Positions 1 through 10,750 of a stretch of 64,000 nucleotides of DNA are shown in pieces (within the stretch, counting starts at the first letter, position 1; each line of letters opens with the position of its first letter). The stretch is from Camelus bactrianus (lineage: Eukaryota; Chordata; Mammalia; Artiodactyla; Camelidae). The position numbers and the translations under genes were made by a program. Below the pieces are notes generated by a model. That model was not told where the DNA came from and did no database searches. It was given only the letters and a program-made list of their open reading frames with translations. The DNA lies in assembly GCF_048773025.1 (NCBI RefSeq), contig NC_133545.1:85620501-85684500 (forward strand). Direction: 5' to 3'.

Positions 1-1218
1 AAAACAATCTTCAGTAACAATATTCAGTGGTGGTACCTCTAAGGCATACTCACACTATAGGGTTAATCTTCTATAAAATGAATCTAATGGTATAGTTCCC
101 TTGCTTAAAAAATTTAGTAGTTCTCCAGTACACAGAAGATTCAGTATATTATTTCTTAGCTTTACATATTAAATTGTTCACTCTAAGCCCCCAAACCCTA
201 TTTTCCAGTCTCTATACTTTTAACTCCTCCCCCTGACACACCGTGTATAGCTTAATCTTCTGCTATCCTCCCCACCACGTCACCCTCTGAAGATGCATGT
301 TGCTTTGTGCCTTTAAGTCTCTACACACCCAGGACCCTTCATCTAGAACCCCTTCCCAATTCCCTGCCTAGAAAACTGACACCAATTATTTAAGCCCAGT
401 TCATACGTACCTGGGAACTCCTGTCTGACTCTCTCAGTCTCTCTCTCTCTCCTCTTGTTCCTGCAGCACTTTTTTTTTTTACTATGTCTGGTGTAGTGCT
501 TTTAACACTATACTGCACTTACATAAGTGCTTCTTTGCTCCATATGAGAAAATTAAAGAAAACATTATACACTTACCTGTGTCCCCCAGAGCCTACCGTA
601 CTGTGGTAGGTGGGGGTGTGGGGGGCACAGTAGTGGGAAAATGAAGTGTGTCAATGAATGACCTCCGTATCTCTGTCTCTTAGGCCAGCTGCCTCCCACT
701 CACTGCTGTGGTTTCCATCCTGTGTACGTGTCTCCTACTACTATTACTGCCACGTGGGAATCCTGGGTTGTGCTACGTGTCCCTGTCACCGTCCTATTCC
801 CTATCTCTATCACTTGTGGCCATAATGGTAGTGAGCAAAGCACTCTCCCAGCAGTGCCGTGGTGGTGACGAGTGGAATACTAGCTACATGACACAGTACT
901 TTCAACTGAGCATCTCACTACTCAACATTAATATAGTTGTATTCTAGGGAAGATTTCCCAAGAAAAACTCTAGTCATCATTAACCCTTTCTGAGGATGAC
1001 AGAAGTCTGAACAAATAACATGAAGCCCAAAGAGAATACAGTTGCATCTACTACAGCAGAAGGTATGGGGGGAGGCGGGGGGAGCCCCTGTGGTGATAAT
1101 GTCTAGGGTGAGTGTAGGTTACAGCTCCAGAAATATCTCTGTGATCTTAGTGCTTCTTATGTAAAGACGGGCACCCTCATGTCCAGACTTAGAGATCCAC
1201 AACTGCTCCCAAATCTAA
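1..1218. other. Non-coding sequence, no gene seen
   Basis: There is no convincing exon here. The stretch contains short pyrimidine and T-rich runs (about 430-480) and a G-rich run near 600-625. The small open frame on the plus strand near 708-947 is rich in Leu and Ser with no recognisable domain. A tiny acceptor-donor pair on the minus strand at 577-600 is discussed as a finding. If the minus-strand exon at 1371-1460 is real, this region would be its downstream intron. Confidence 0.5.
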
Positions 1219-1240
1219 ACACACACACACACACACACAC
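1219..1240. repeat. (CA)n microsatellite
   Basis: About eleven uninterrupted AC dinucleotides. It lies about 130 bp from the candidate exon at 1371-1460, on that exon's downstream (intronic) side for a minus-strand gene. Confidence 0.95.
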
Positions 1241-1370
1241 AATGTGTAGAAATTGCTATTAAAAGGAACTATCAACTGAAGAAATGATCACAATCAAAAG
1301 TTCTTAAGTGGATGTTCAATAATTGTCTCTCAGCTAGATGTTTCTTCCCAATATATTCTGCAAAATTTAC

Positions 1371-1460
1371 CTGAAGCTCCTTAATGACTATTTCAATCGG
1401 TTCAGGAAAGTGAGTGGAAACCAGCTCTGCAGCTTTACCAGGCTTCAGGGACACAAGTTC
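1371..1460 (-). CDS. Candidate internal coding exon, 30 codons, alpha-solenoid-like
   Basis: Read on the minus strand, a pyrimidine-rich tract ending in TTTCATTCCAG forms a good 3' splice acceptor at 1461. A donor, CTTCAG|GTAAAT, lies at 1371/1370. Between them are exactly 90 bp, phase 0 to phase 0, open throughout. The peptide begins ELVSLKPGKAAELV and ends IEIVIKELQ, with HFPEP in between. The alternation of hydrophobic residues and the L-x-P-x-x-A-x-x-L-V pattern resemble one helical hairpin of a clathrin-heavy-chain or VPS-type solenoid; that is inference from pattern only. I considered a VPS8-like protein but could not support it, because no further exons of a long gene are evident upstream (at higher coordinates) on the minus strand. 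The exon may belong to the gene that starts in the CpG island near 16 kb. The splice signals, frame and balanced composition make coding likely; the gene is unidentified. Confidence 0.6.
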
Positions 1461-2249
1461 CTGGAATGAAAGACAAAGATAAAATGATCTTTAATGCTAA
1501 ATTTAAATATAATTTCCACAGATGTGAAGCATGAGCACCTACTTCAAAATTTTCATGAGCTTCTACACTGCCTTTCAGGAGACCTCAATACAGGGCCTCA
1601 ATTTTACTGAAAGGCATATTGCAAATAAGCAAAACTCTACAAGTACCATTCAAAAAAATTAGATTTTGATATAAAACATAATTCAGAATTCTTACAAAAT
1701 CAAAGAACTAAAAATTCAGGATTTAGGCGATGACTTCTACAGGATGAAAAGGAAAACACACCTCCCCAAATTCCCCTTCAGGGAATTTCACCCTTGATAG
1801 CAAAGCAGTAACTTCAAAGAAATGAAAAAAAGAATAGAGTTTTGATTTCTCTGACTAAGAATTCTGAAATTTTACTTCTGATGCCTGGTGGACTTTGAAA
1901 TCAGAAGTGTCTTAAGAAACTAAAGGTCCTAACTCGAAGAGGCTGACCACTCTTCGTAAGGCCTATTTCTGTCTAATCGAAGACTTTCAATCTGCCCTCC
2001 GGTTGAACTTTCCTACATACCACTGGCTCTCCTTTTCTTCCTGAAACTCTCTGCATACTTGGTTTCTGTGACCCTATTGCACCTTTTCAATTGCATGTTC
2101 TATTCCTAAAATGCAAAGATTGGCTACAGATCAACATATTATATTGTCAAATAAGAATACGATAAGTTACTGTGGCAGCAAAATGTATGACATAAATAGT
2201 AATTTTGTGATAGTATCTGCAGATGGATAATAATTAGCTGACAAAAATA
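1461..2249. other. Probable intron or intergenic sequence
   Basis: AT-rich unique-looking sequence without an open frame or splice-bounded exon that I can support. It would be the upstream intron of the exon at 1371-1460 if that exon is real. Confidence 0.4.
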
Positions 2250-3940
2250 ACTGTAGTTTACACCACTTTTATGCAATACACCTCAGAACAGAGAAGGTAA
2301 TATCACAAATGAAAAAAATGATACTACTGATCTTCAGACATTAAAAAGAAACTATTATGAATTAATTTGTGTTCAGAATTTGAAAATTTAAACAAAACGG
2401 GTAAATTCCTAGAAAAATATAATTTACTAAACTGATGTAAGAAATGGAAAACCTGCGTTGATTTTTAACCACTAAAGAAATTGAATAAACAGTCAAAAAT
2501 CTTCCCACATGGAACACTCTCGGCCCAAACAGCTTCACTGGTTAAGTCCTAGCAATCATGTAAGGAAGGAGTATTTCCAACATTAAATCTCTTACGAAGA
2601 ATAGAAGAGAAAAAACTTCTTCAGCTCACTGTATAAGGCTAACAAAGTTCTGATACCTAAATCCAACAGAAGGTAAGAAAGAAAAGGAAAATTACAGATC
2701 CATCTTAATCGTGAACAGATACAAACATCCTAAATAAAAACAAAATCCAAAATATATAAAAAAAAGATCAAGTTACAGTTACCCAGAGTTCAACACATAA
2801 AATTTACAACAAAAATATAAGCGAGAAAAAGGTAATAAAATTTACTCTTGAGAAAAAGTTAGCATACTAGAAATAGAGGACTTCCATAATAAAATTTATA
2901 GTAAATACCACACATATTAGAAATAAAAATTTATTAAATATTAACAATAGCACTATTGTGCTAAAAATATAAAGTTGTGACAGTAAACCTAACAATCTAG
3001 AGATGAAAAATCTTTATAGAGAAAATTATACAACTTTATAGAAAGATAACTGAACAAAGGGTTATGCTAAGTGGTCACTGAATAGGAGACTCACAATGTG
3101 AAGATGTCAATTTAAATTGAAATTGAATGACACATTCAATGCAATCCCTAACAGAATTGTAAGGTTAAAACAGTTTTTGGGGTGAACTTGACAAGCTGAT
3201 TCCAAAATGTGTTTGGAAGTATCAAAGGTCAAGAATAGCCAATACTCTCCTAAAGATATCAAGACTTATAATAAAGCAACAATATTTAGGACAGTGTGGT
3301 ACCGATGTAGAGACGAAGATCAATCAAATATAACAGGGCCCAGAAAAACTGACCAAGCATGTAGACCCTTGATACACTCATGGTAAGGCCGCACTGCTGA
3401 GCATGGGAAAAGGCAATCTTTCAACACAACTGCTGCTGGGAGAACCAGGCGTCCATATTTCCAAAAATTAGATGGACCTCCACCTCAAACTATATACAAA
3501 AGCTGCTTTCAGATGGATCTAAGAATTAAAGATGAAAAAAAAAAAAACTTCTAGATAATAAAGGAGGACTTCTCCTTTGACATGGAAACAAAACAATTAT
3601 TTTGACTACTTGGGGGAAAAAAAAGCTTTTATTAAAAAGAACCATAGAAAAAAGCCACAGAGACGATATTTGCAACAGGAATGACTGACAGAAAGACTTA
3701 ATATCCAGGTACATAAAGAACTCCTACAGATCAATGAGGACAAGAGACATTCCACCAGAAAAATGGGCAGGAGACTTGAATCAGCACATCACAGAAAGGA
3801 AATTTAAATGGCCAACAAATATAACAAGGCCACCAATCTCATTAGTAATTAAGGATATGTGAATTTAAAATATAATGAAATAATGTATCATTACACATAC
3901 ACTAGATTGACAAGATGTTTAAATCAAGCAAGAATATAGA
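2250..3940 (+). mobile_element. Old LINE-1 fragment (ORF2 part), heavily decayed
   Basis: Plus-strand LINE-1 ORF2-like nucleotide sequence. Recognisable stretches include the segment before the reverse transcriptase (around 2640-2760, with a run resembling the usual AAAATTACAG context) and the region encoding the C-terminal third (around 3120-3340, 'ATTCAATGCAATCCC' and the 'AATAGCCAA' neighbourhood). No reading frame of useful length survives and divergence is clearly greater than in the LINE-1 at 4495-6660, so the copy is probably an ancient L1M-type insertion. Boundaries are approximate. The 3' side runs into the GC-rich repeat at about 3942. Confidence 0.75.
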
Positions 3941-3941
3941 G

Positions 3942-4494
3942 CTAATGGCAGGGGGAGGGGGGCTGCCCTACTGAGCAGGTGGATTTGCCCCAGGCTCCCG
4001 TCCCCCAACACCTGGCTTGTGGGCAGCCTTTGCTGCCCCCAGTGGCGGGACACACATTTCGTAGTTTGCTTACTGGAGGCTGGTGAGATGTGGTCAGCTG
4101 GTAGCGGTCAGGTGGCCCCCGCACCCTGCCCACCTCCCAGGAGCAGGCAGACTGGGACACGTGGTCCTGCAACCTGGGGCAGCAGAGGCCACCCCCCAGC
4201 CAGGCCACAAGGGAGACTGGAGCAAAGAGGCCAGCTCCTCCAAGGCAGGCACCCTCCCTCAGCTGCCCCCTCCTCCCTGACTGCACCATGCCCACCTCCT
4301 GGGAGCTTGCTGACCTGGGGACATGCCTACAGCGAACCTGAGGCAGCAGAGGCCACCCCCAGGCCAGGGCACAGGGGAGATGGGAGCAAATGACTGGTTC
4401 AAAAGGGGCAGCCCCTCTCCTCCCGCCGCTGCTGCCACTGCTGCTACCATCCTCCCAGCCCCCTGACTGCACTGAGCCCATGGTCCTGCCAAAG
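3942..4494. repeat. GC-rich degenerate repeat family, cluster A
   Basis: The sequence switches abruptly from AT-rich LINE to GC-rich DNA. One reverse-oriented unit is marked by GGATTTGCCCC near 3981. Forward units carry GGGGCAGCAGAGGCCACC near 4175, GAGGCAGCAGAGGCCACC near 4340, and end motifs GAGCAAA near 4210 and 4385. A phase marker CTGACTGCAC recurs near 4275 and 4462. The same motifs recur in cluster B beyond the LINE-1, so the two clusters were probably one block before the LINE-1 inserted. Open frames here are side effects of high GC and overlap in several frames. The family is not one I recognise. Confidence 0.7.
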
Positions 4495-6660
4495 TGGATA
4501 CAGAGGGAACATATTTCAACATAGTAAAAGCTATTTATAGCAAGCCTATGGCCAGCGTAATACTCTACAGTGAAAAGCTGAAAGCCTTTCTGCTCAAATC
4601 TCGAACAAGACAAGGATGCCCTCTCTCACCAGCTCTATTCAATACAGTATCAAAAGTCCTAGTATAGCAATTAGACAACAAAAAGAAAGAAAAGGGATCC
4701 AAGGTGTAAGAGAAGAGGTAAAAGTGTCATTAATCCAAGGTGGAAGAGAAGAGGTAAAAGTGTCATTATATGCGGATGACATGGTACTATACACAGAAAA
4801 CCCTAAAGGTTCCCCACAAAAACTGTAAGAGCTAATGAAAGAATTCAGCAAGGTAGCAGGACACAGCATCAACATGCAGAAATGAGTGGCATTCCTTTGC
4901 ACGAAAGTAATAATCCCTTTAAAAACTACATCCAAAAACATAAAATACTTAGGAATAAATCTGACCAAGGAAGTGAAAGACATATGCAGAGACCTACAAA
5001 ACACTGACTAAGGAAATTAAAGAGGACTTACAAGAAATGGAAAGATATCCCATGTTCTTGCATTGGAAGAATTAATACTGTTCAAATGGCCACACTGCCC
5101 AAACCAATCTACAGATTTAATGTGATCCCTATCAAATTACCCAGGACATTATTCACAGAATTACAACAAATTATCTTCAAATTTATATGGAATCACAAAA
5201 GACCCAGAATTACCAAAGCATTACGGAAGAAAAAGAATGAAGATGGAAGAATAACCCTCCCAGACTTCAGACAATACGACAGAACTACAGCCAAAACAGC
5301 CTGGTATTGATACAAAAACAGACAAACCGATCAACGGAACAGAATAGAGAGCCCAGAAGTAAACCCACAAACTTTTGGTCAATTAATCTTTGACAAAGGA
5401 GGCAAGAAAATACAACGGAGTAAAGACAGTCTCTTCAGAAAATAGTGTAGGGAACACTGGACAGCTGCATGTAAATTAATGAAGTTAGAATATTCCTTCA
5501 CACTATACACAAAAATAAATTCAAAATGGCTAAGACTTAAACATGTAGACAACACACTATAAACCTTAGAAGAAAACATAGGCAAAACATTACCTGACAT
5601 ACATCTCAGTAATGTTCTCCTAGGGCAGTCTACCCAAGCAACAGAAGTAAAAAGCAAAACTAAACACACGGGACCTAACTGAACTTACAAGCTTTTGCAC
5701 AGCAAAGGAAACCATCAGCAAAACAAAATGACAACCTACAGAATGGGAGAACATATCTGTAAATAATTCCACTGACGAAGGCTTAATTTCCAGAATACAT
5801 AAACACCTCATAAAACTTAATAACAAAAAACAACCCAGTCCAAAAATGGGCAGATCTAAACAAGCATTTCTCCAATGAAGACTACAAACGGCCAATAGGT
5901 ACATGAAAAAATGCTCAATATCACTAATGAGAGAAATGCAAATCAAAACTACAATGAGGTATCAGCTCACAAAGTCAGAATGGCCATCACTCAAAAGTTC
6001 ATGAACTAAATGCAGAGGGTGTGGAGAAAAGGGAACCCTCTTACACTGCTGGTCAGAATGTAGTTTGGTGTAACCATTACAGAAATTCCTCAAAATACTA
6101 AAAACAGACTTACCCTATGATCCAGCAATCCCACTTCTTGGTATAAATCTAAAGGGTACTACAATGTGAAAACAAATACCTGCACCCCAGTGTTCATAGC
6201 ACCACTATATACAATAGCCAACACAATAAAGCAACAGATGACTGGATGAAGAAGTTGTGGTGTATTTATACAATGGAATACTACTCTGCCATAAAAAGGA
6301 TAAAATAACGCCATTTGCAGCAACGAATGAACCTACAGATCATCATTCAAAGTGAAGTGAGCCAGAAAGAGAAAGAAAAATACCATATAATATCACTCAT
6401 CTGCAATCTAAAAAAAAAAAAAAAGACACTAAGAACTTATCTACAAAACAGAAACAGGCTTGCAGACTTAGTAAACAATCTTATGGTTATCATGTGAAGG
6501 GGGTGGGAAGGGATAAATTTGGGATTTTGAGATTTACAAATGTTAGCCACTACGTATAAAAATTGATTTTAAAAAAAGTTTCTTCTGTATAGCAGAGAAA
6601 CCTACGTTCAGTATCTGAAAATAACCTATAATGGAAAAGCTGTTACAGCCACCAACTGAG
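4495..6660 (+). mobile_element. 5'-truncated LINE-1, ORF2 C-terminal part plus 3' UTR
   Basis: The element begins inside the ORF2 reverse transcriptase region (text equivalent to [16 protein letters not shown], then TRQGCPLSP). It continues through the catalytic YADDM motif (about 4769-4783) and the conserved downstream segment with WNHKRPRI (about 5190-5210). It ends in a 3' UTR resembling the cetartiodactyl L1 tail (AATAACCTATAATGGAAAAG near 6625-6645). It is interrupted by stops and frameshifts, so it is dead. It has an unusual in-frame internal duplication just before YADD (4697-4768). It lies between the two GC-rich repeat clusters. I did not find a clear target-site duplication. Confidence 0.9.
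4697..4768 (+). repeat. 36-bp in-frame tandem duplication inside LINE-1 ORF2
   Basis: Two near-identical 36-bp units (4697-4732 and 4733-4768) translate as IQGVREEVKVSL and IQGGREEVKVSL, immediately followed by YADDM. Ordinary mammalian L1 has one such segment before its F/YADD motif, so this copy has an extra 12 residues. The two units differ by one visible base in the GTGTAAG/GTGGAAG stretch. Confidence 0.85.
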
Positions 6661-6689
6661 GAAGCAAGATAAGAAAGGAGAGTTAGTTA

Positions 6690-7720
6690 TCCTGGGCTAG
6701 AGCCGGGTCCTCAGAAAGTCCTTGCCCAACGCTGACGCTGCCCCCTGACTCCTGACTGCACTGCGCCCTCCTCCCAGAAAGCTGGTATGAAGACATGCGC
6801 CCTGAGAACCTGTGCTCACAGAGGCCGTCCCCAGGACAGGCCCCGGGAAAGATGGGAGAAAGTCAGCTGCTGGGGGAGGACAGCACCCCTCCCTGCCGCC
6901 GCCCTGTAACCACACCGCCCCTGCCTCCCAGGAGCCCACTGTCCTGGAAACAAGTGTCCTGCAAACCTGGGGCAGCGGCGGGAGAGGGGAGCTGCCCATG
7001 GAGAGTGGGTTGATTTGCCCCCATCTCCCCAGAGGCAGGGCCGGGGGTGGGGGCGGCCTCTGCTGCCCCAGGTACGTCCTGAGGTCAGCCTGCTCCTGCG
7101 AGGAGGGCAGGCAGCGGCGGCAGAGGCGGGTTTAGGGGTCTGTCTATGCGAGTCCGTGGATTTGCTTCAAACTCCCCTGCGGCCTTGTCCTGGCCTCCAC
7201 CTCTGCTGCCCAGGGTTCGCAGGACTCGGGTTACAGGTTGGCCTGCTCCTGGAAGGCGGGTGCTGTGCTGTCAGGGAGAGTGGGGGACGGAGGCAGAGGC
7301 TGCAGCACTGGGCTGCTTCGTGCGAGCGCGGGGATTTGCTCCCATTTACGTCTGTCGCTGCCGCCATGCCCGCACACTGACCGCACCGCACCTGCCTCTC
7401 AGGAAGAGGCCGCCCCCAGGACAGAACGCTGGGAAGACGGGAGCATATCAACAAGATACAAGAGGCAGACCTCCCTCCCTCCCTGCCGCCGATGCCACCG
7501 CCCCCGCACCCTGACAGCACCCCGTCGCCTCCCAGGAACAGGTTGACCACGAGAGGAGCACCCCGCGATCATGGGGAAGCACAGGCCGCCCCAGGCCGCG
7601 GGGCAATAGGGAACAAATCCAGAGGCTCGCATGGGGCAGCCCACACTCCACCGCGGCCCCGCGACGGCACCGCACCCGCCTCCCGGAAACAGGCCACGAA
7701 TTGAGGGCCAGTCGGAGGTG
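6690..7720. repeat. GC-rich degenerate repeat family, cluster B
   Basis: This continues the family seen at 3942-4494. Forward unit starts are marked by CTGACTGCAC or variants followed by CCTCCCAGGA near 6752, 6905, 7375, 7505 and 7660, spaced roughly 130-190 bp. Reverse units are marked by GATTTGC-type motifs near 7012, 7158 and 7332, followed about 45 bp later by GGCCTCTGCTGCCCC or a decayed form. Forward and reverse units lie side by side, so the block could fold into long imperfect hairpins. The many overlapping Pro/Gly/Arg-rich open frames on both strands reflect base composition and are not genes. Confidence 0.7.
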
Positions 7721-8850
7721 CTCCGGGGCCGTCCTGCGCCCTCCCACCTCCCTGGGGTGCTCTACTTTCCCAAACACGAGTTCAACCCACGGCGAAGACG
7801 CGGGTTCAGAGATTACTAACGGGGGGAGGGGGCACCATGAACCAACGCGGCGGCCCGCACACACCTCAGGGTCCTAACGGGCCGCGCGGACCAGGCCTCA
7901 CCCACGCACCCCTCCCTGGGCGCCTCCCCAGTTGCGCATCCCAGGCCTCACCCGCAGGCTCCCGGACCTGCGCGCCCCCACCAGCGCCCCTTCACCTGCC
8001 CGGCGGTGGCAGCGGAGGCGACGGCAAGCGGCGGCCCAGTCCCCGGGCCGCCTTCCTCCTCGGGAGCTGGTCCAGGAGCGCTCGGCTCCCACCTGGCTTC
8101 CACAAGCTGTGACTGGGCTCCCGCATCCTCGCGTGCGCGCTCCTCCTCCTCCAGCAGGCAGATCGCACCCTCTGGCTGGGGCTCCTGATGTATAGGACCT
8201 GGCGAGTCGGGCCAGGTGGGGTGGGTCTCCATCACCAAAGCCCCCACTCTGGCATCGACCAGGTCCTGGAACTCAGACAGAACCACCACTCGCCCCGGGT
8301 CAGCCCACACCCCCCAGCTCCACTCGCCCTGCCCTCCCACCCCGTTACTGTCCCCCCCGCCACCAGCCAGGCCCAGCCTCCCACCATCAGCCAGGCCCAG
8401 CCTCCCACCATACCCCTAAGACAGAGCACTCCTTCTCACACTGAGGTCCCGGTCCCCACTCCCCAGCCCGCTAGATACTAAGGTATGGCCCCCACACCCC
8501 AAGCTCACCCCTCATGCCTCACCAGGACCCCCAACATCCCAAAATGGCCACTGTCTCCCCGTCAGCTTGGTCAATTCCACTCCGACCAGACCCCACTCCA
8601 CAGACTGTCCCCCGTCACGGCGGGATCCCCCCCCTCCAAGTGCACCCGTACCTGGAGCTGACCCCCCTCACCCCCGGGTAGGGCAGGGAAGTCCGTGCTC
8701 CAGTCACTATAGGACTGCCCCCAGCGAGGGATCCGGTACAGCTAGTGTCAGACACTACAGGGCTCCGCTGGCCTGGCTGAAGGCAGTTCCAATTCCCGAG
8801 CACCATGATCCTGGCCCTCTGTGGCTTGTCTAAGATGGCGGGTCAGGGTG
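7720..8850. other. CpG-rich, CpG-island-like region
   Basis: High G+C with frequent CpG at 7840-8130, fading to C-rich but CpG-poor sequence by 8500-8850. It contains a short direct repeat of the AGCCAGGCCCAGCCTCCCACC type at about 8365-8410. It could be a decayed CpG island, an extension of the GC-rich repeat, or the promoter and first exon of an unrecognised gene. I see no TATA box or clear core promoter. Confidence 0.5.
7948..8340 (-). CDS. Unassigned minus-strand open frame in CpG-rich DNA
   Basis: An open frame of about 130 codons. Its middle reads like ordinary acidic protein: EFQDLVDARVGALVMETHP, then GAICLLEEEERAREDAGA. The rest is Pro/Gly/Ala-rich. A possible donor, GGGCAG|GTGAAG, lies near 8000, and a weak acceptor lies near 8277. 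It has no domain I recognise. The frame may be open simply because GC-rich DNA has few stop codons, and overlapping frames on the other strand are also open. Codon use cannot be judged without a relative. I list it because the acidic stretch is less repetitive than its surroundings. Confidence 0.2.
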   Translation of the reverse strand: MGGQGEWSWGVWADPGRVVVLSEFQDLVDARVGALVMETHPTWPDSPGPIHQEPQPEGAICLLEEEERAREDAGAQSQLVEARWEPSAPGPAPEEEGGPGTGPPLAVASAATAGQVKGRWWGRAGPGACG

Positions 8851-9439
8851 GTCCCTGGTTGCCCATCACTGGCCTGTGGGCCTTGGATGGTTGATGGCCC
8901 AGATGGTGATCAGAACCCCTAGGGTGGAAGCACTGGGCACACGGATATGCAGCGGTGGCAGGGGGTGGGGGGTGCAACTGAGCCCGGGGGATAAACAGCA
9001 GGCGGTGGGGGCTGTATGCATGAGGCTGTGTGCCTGGCCTGGGCTCAGCCCAGGTGGCTTCAGGGACCGTGTTCATTCACCCTGGGACAGAGAGGGAAGA
9101 GGGACGGGAGATTTAAAAGTGCCCATGTTAGGAGCCCACAGCTGGAGAGCCAAGCAGGCAGCTGTGCTGGCCTGGCCACCTTGGAACCTGCCACGACACT
9201 GGTCCCTTGCATCCCGAGAGACTGCTGACTGGCCAATGAGACTTCCCCTGCCCTCCTCACCCTCATATAGTTTACAGGCAATTGAAGGGACTTTGACAGG
9301 TCATTTTAATCACCTGTAATTGTTACTTTGTGGGAGATCAGGTCCAAGTTACAGTGAACCTGGCAGGGCTCCTGCCCCAACCCCAGCCTTGGGCAGAGGA
9401 GGACCCACCCACACACATCCTCTTACCTCTCACCAAAAG
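8850..9439. other. Non-coding sequence, nothing recognised
   Basis: Moderately GC-rich sequence following the CpG-rich block. Several overlapping open frames exist on both strands (for example 8876-9319 plus), but none has a domain, Kozak start with downstream splice structure, or family resemblance. Confidence 0.4.
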
Positions 9440-9840
9440 GCACTGTAGTAGAAAAGAACACACCAGACTTCATATTAGATCTGTTCCTTTTCCTTTAACC
9501 CTGTGCCCTGTTTTCTAGGCTTAGTCTTGCCAGCTCTGCACCTTTTGTAAAACAATGTTGCCTTTAGCCTGAAATAGACAGCAGAGCCTATTCTTGGAGC
9601 TCTGACCTTTAAGGGTGTTAGCACTTCTGCACTCCTATAAAGATAACAAGTTGTAGAAGAGGAAACAACCTTTGTTTTGTTGGGGGTTTTACAGGGGCAC
9701 CGTGACCTGTCCCACGTGGACAGCGGCAAAAAATTTCCAGATAACCTGTTCTGAAGTCAGTGTGTGGTGGGTTCTTGGGTGTTTACTGTTAGGCTGCATA
9801 ACTCACATGTTACACGTGTATCCAATATTACATAAATTAT
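9440..9840 (+). repeat. Possible old interspersed repeat, family uncertain
   Basis: This stretch looks like a dispersed mammalian element by texture (text such as AGCTCTGACCTTTAA near 9596 and CGTGACCTGTCCCACGTGG near 9702), possibly an old LTR. I cannot name the family or fix its ends. It could equally be conserved non-coding DNA. Confidence 0.25.
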
Positions 9841-10480
9841 AAAGAATGCCACCCAGTTTGACTGCCACCCCCATACTGCCAGAGACAGGAAGGCAGAAGA
9901 GCCCTAAAAGCAACCTAAAGCCCCTCCCCTGCCTAAACTACTTTGCCCTCCCCTCCTTCCTGCCCCCAGCCCCGAACAGCAGGCCTCAGCCCAGCACAAG
10001 AGCAGGGGAAGCAGCACTGGGGTAAGTCTGAGGTCAGCGGGAGACATCTCATGACCACCCCCACCTCACTGTGCCACCTTAGAGAGGTCCATCCTTATTA
10101 CATGACTCCACCTGGGCCTCAGGTGCCCAGACCAGTGCTGGACACTGGCCCAAGCTGGATCATATTCTCTGCCCCAGGAGTCAGAGTGCTCTGGGCAGCT
10201 AGGGTCAGCGCTCTTCTGCCAAGTGCATGGGGATGTGGTAAAAGTGAACAGAGAGAAAAAAAAAAAAAAAAAAAGCTGTGCAGAGATGCAGGATGCAAGA
10301 TTTTGTAAATGTAAACAGGGAGAGGAGTCGCTGCCTTGGTCATTTTTAGTTCCTGGTTACATCCATACCTGAAACTGTAACTGCTCTTCCTGTCCCTGCA
10401 ACATCATGAGAAACATCCCTGGATCTTAATCACAAACCCCTCAGTTTCTACAGCCCATTTTCTACAAGTCGTGCCTGAAA
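9841..10480. other. Non-coding sequence with a poly-A tract
   Basis: C-rich sequence followed by an A-run at about 10256-10274. No gene seen. The open frame 9943-10308 runs into the poly-A and is not convincing. Confidence 0.4.
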
Positions 10481-10489
10481 CACTTTAGC

Positions 10490-10750
10490 ACCCTTCCCTA
10501 CCTTTCACTCAGCTAGCTCCAAGTCATTCTCCAGGTCCCAGCTTAAACAGCACTTCTTCCAGGAAACCCTCCCGGACTACTGCGCAAAAACTTTGCTCCA
10601 CTTTTTATGGGTATAAAAGGGAGCACTCTGCACCTCACCAGATTTCGTAAATGTGATTGCTTTCCCGTTAGACTGTAAACACCAAAGTGTAAAAACCACT
10701 TCAATCCTATTGCTTAGCACGTAAGTCACGTACACAGTAACGTTACTAAA
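10490..10750 (+). mobile_element. L2 LINE 3' end relic
   Basis: Text such as CCCAGCTTAAACAGCACTTC, CCAGGAAACCCTCCC (about 10538-10573) and AGACTGTAAACACCAAAG (about 10670-10687) fits the conserved 3' end of L2 (tissue of 'lowercase-type' decay, ancient mammalian). Ends are approximate. Confidence 0.5.

Noticed and set aside
1371-1460. Assignment of the exon to VPS8
   Set aside because: The pattern is suggestive, but I could not find other exons of such a long gene upstream on the same strand, and a promoter lies only 15 kb away. The name would be a guess.
6697-7864. Many overlapping Pro/Gly/Arg-rich open frames
   Set aside because: They lie in the GC-rich repeat units on both strands and change frame between units.
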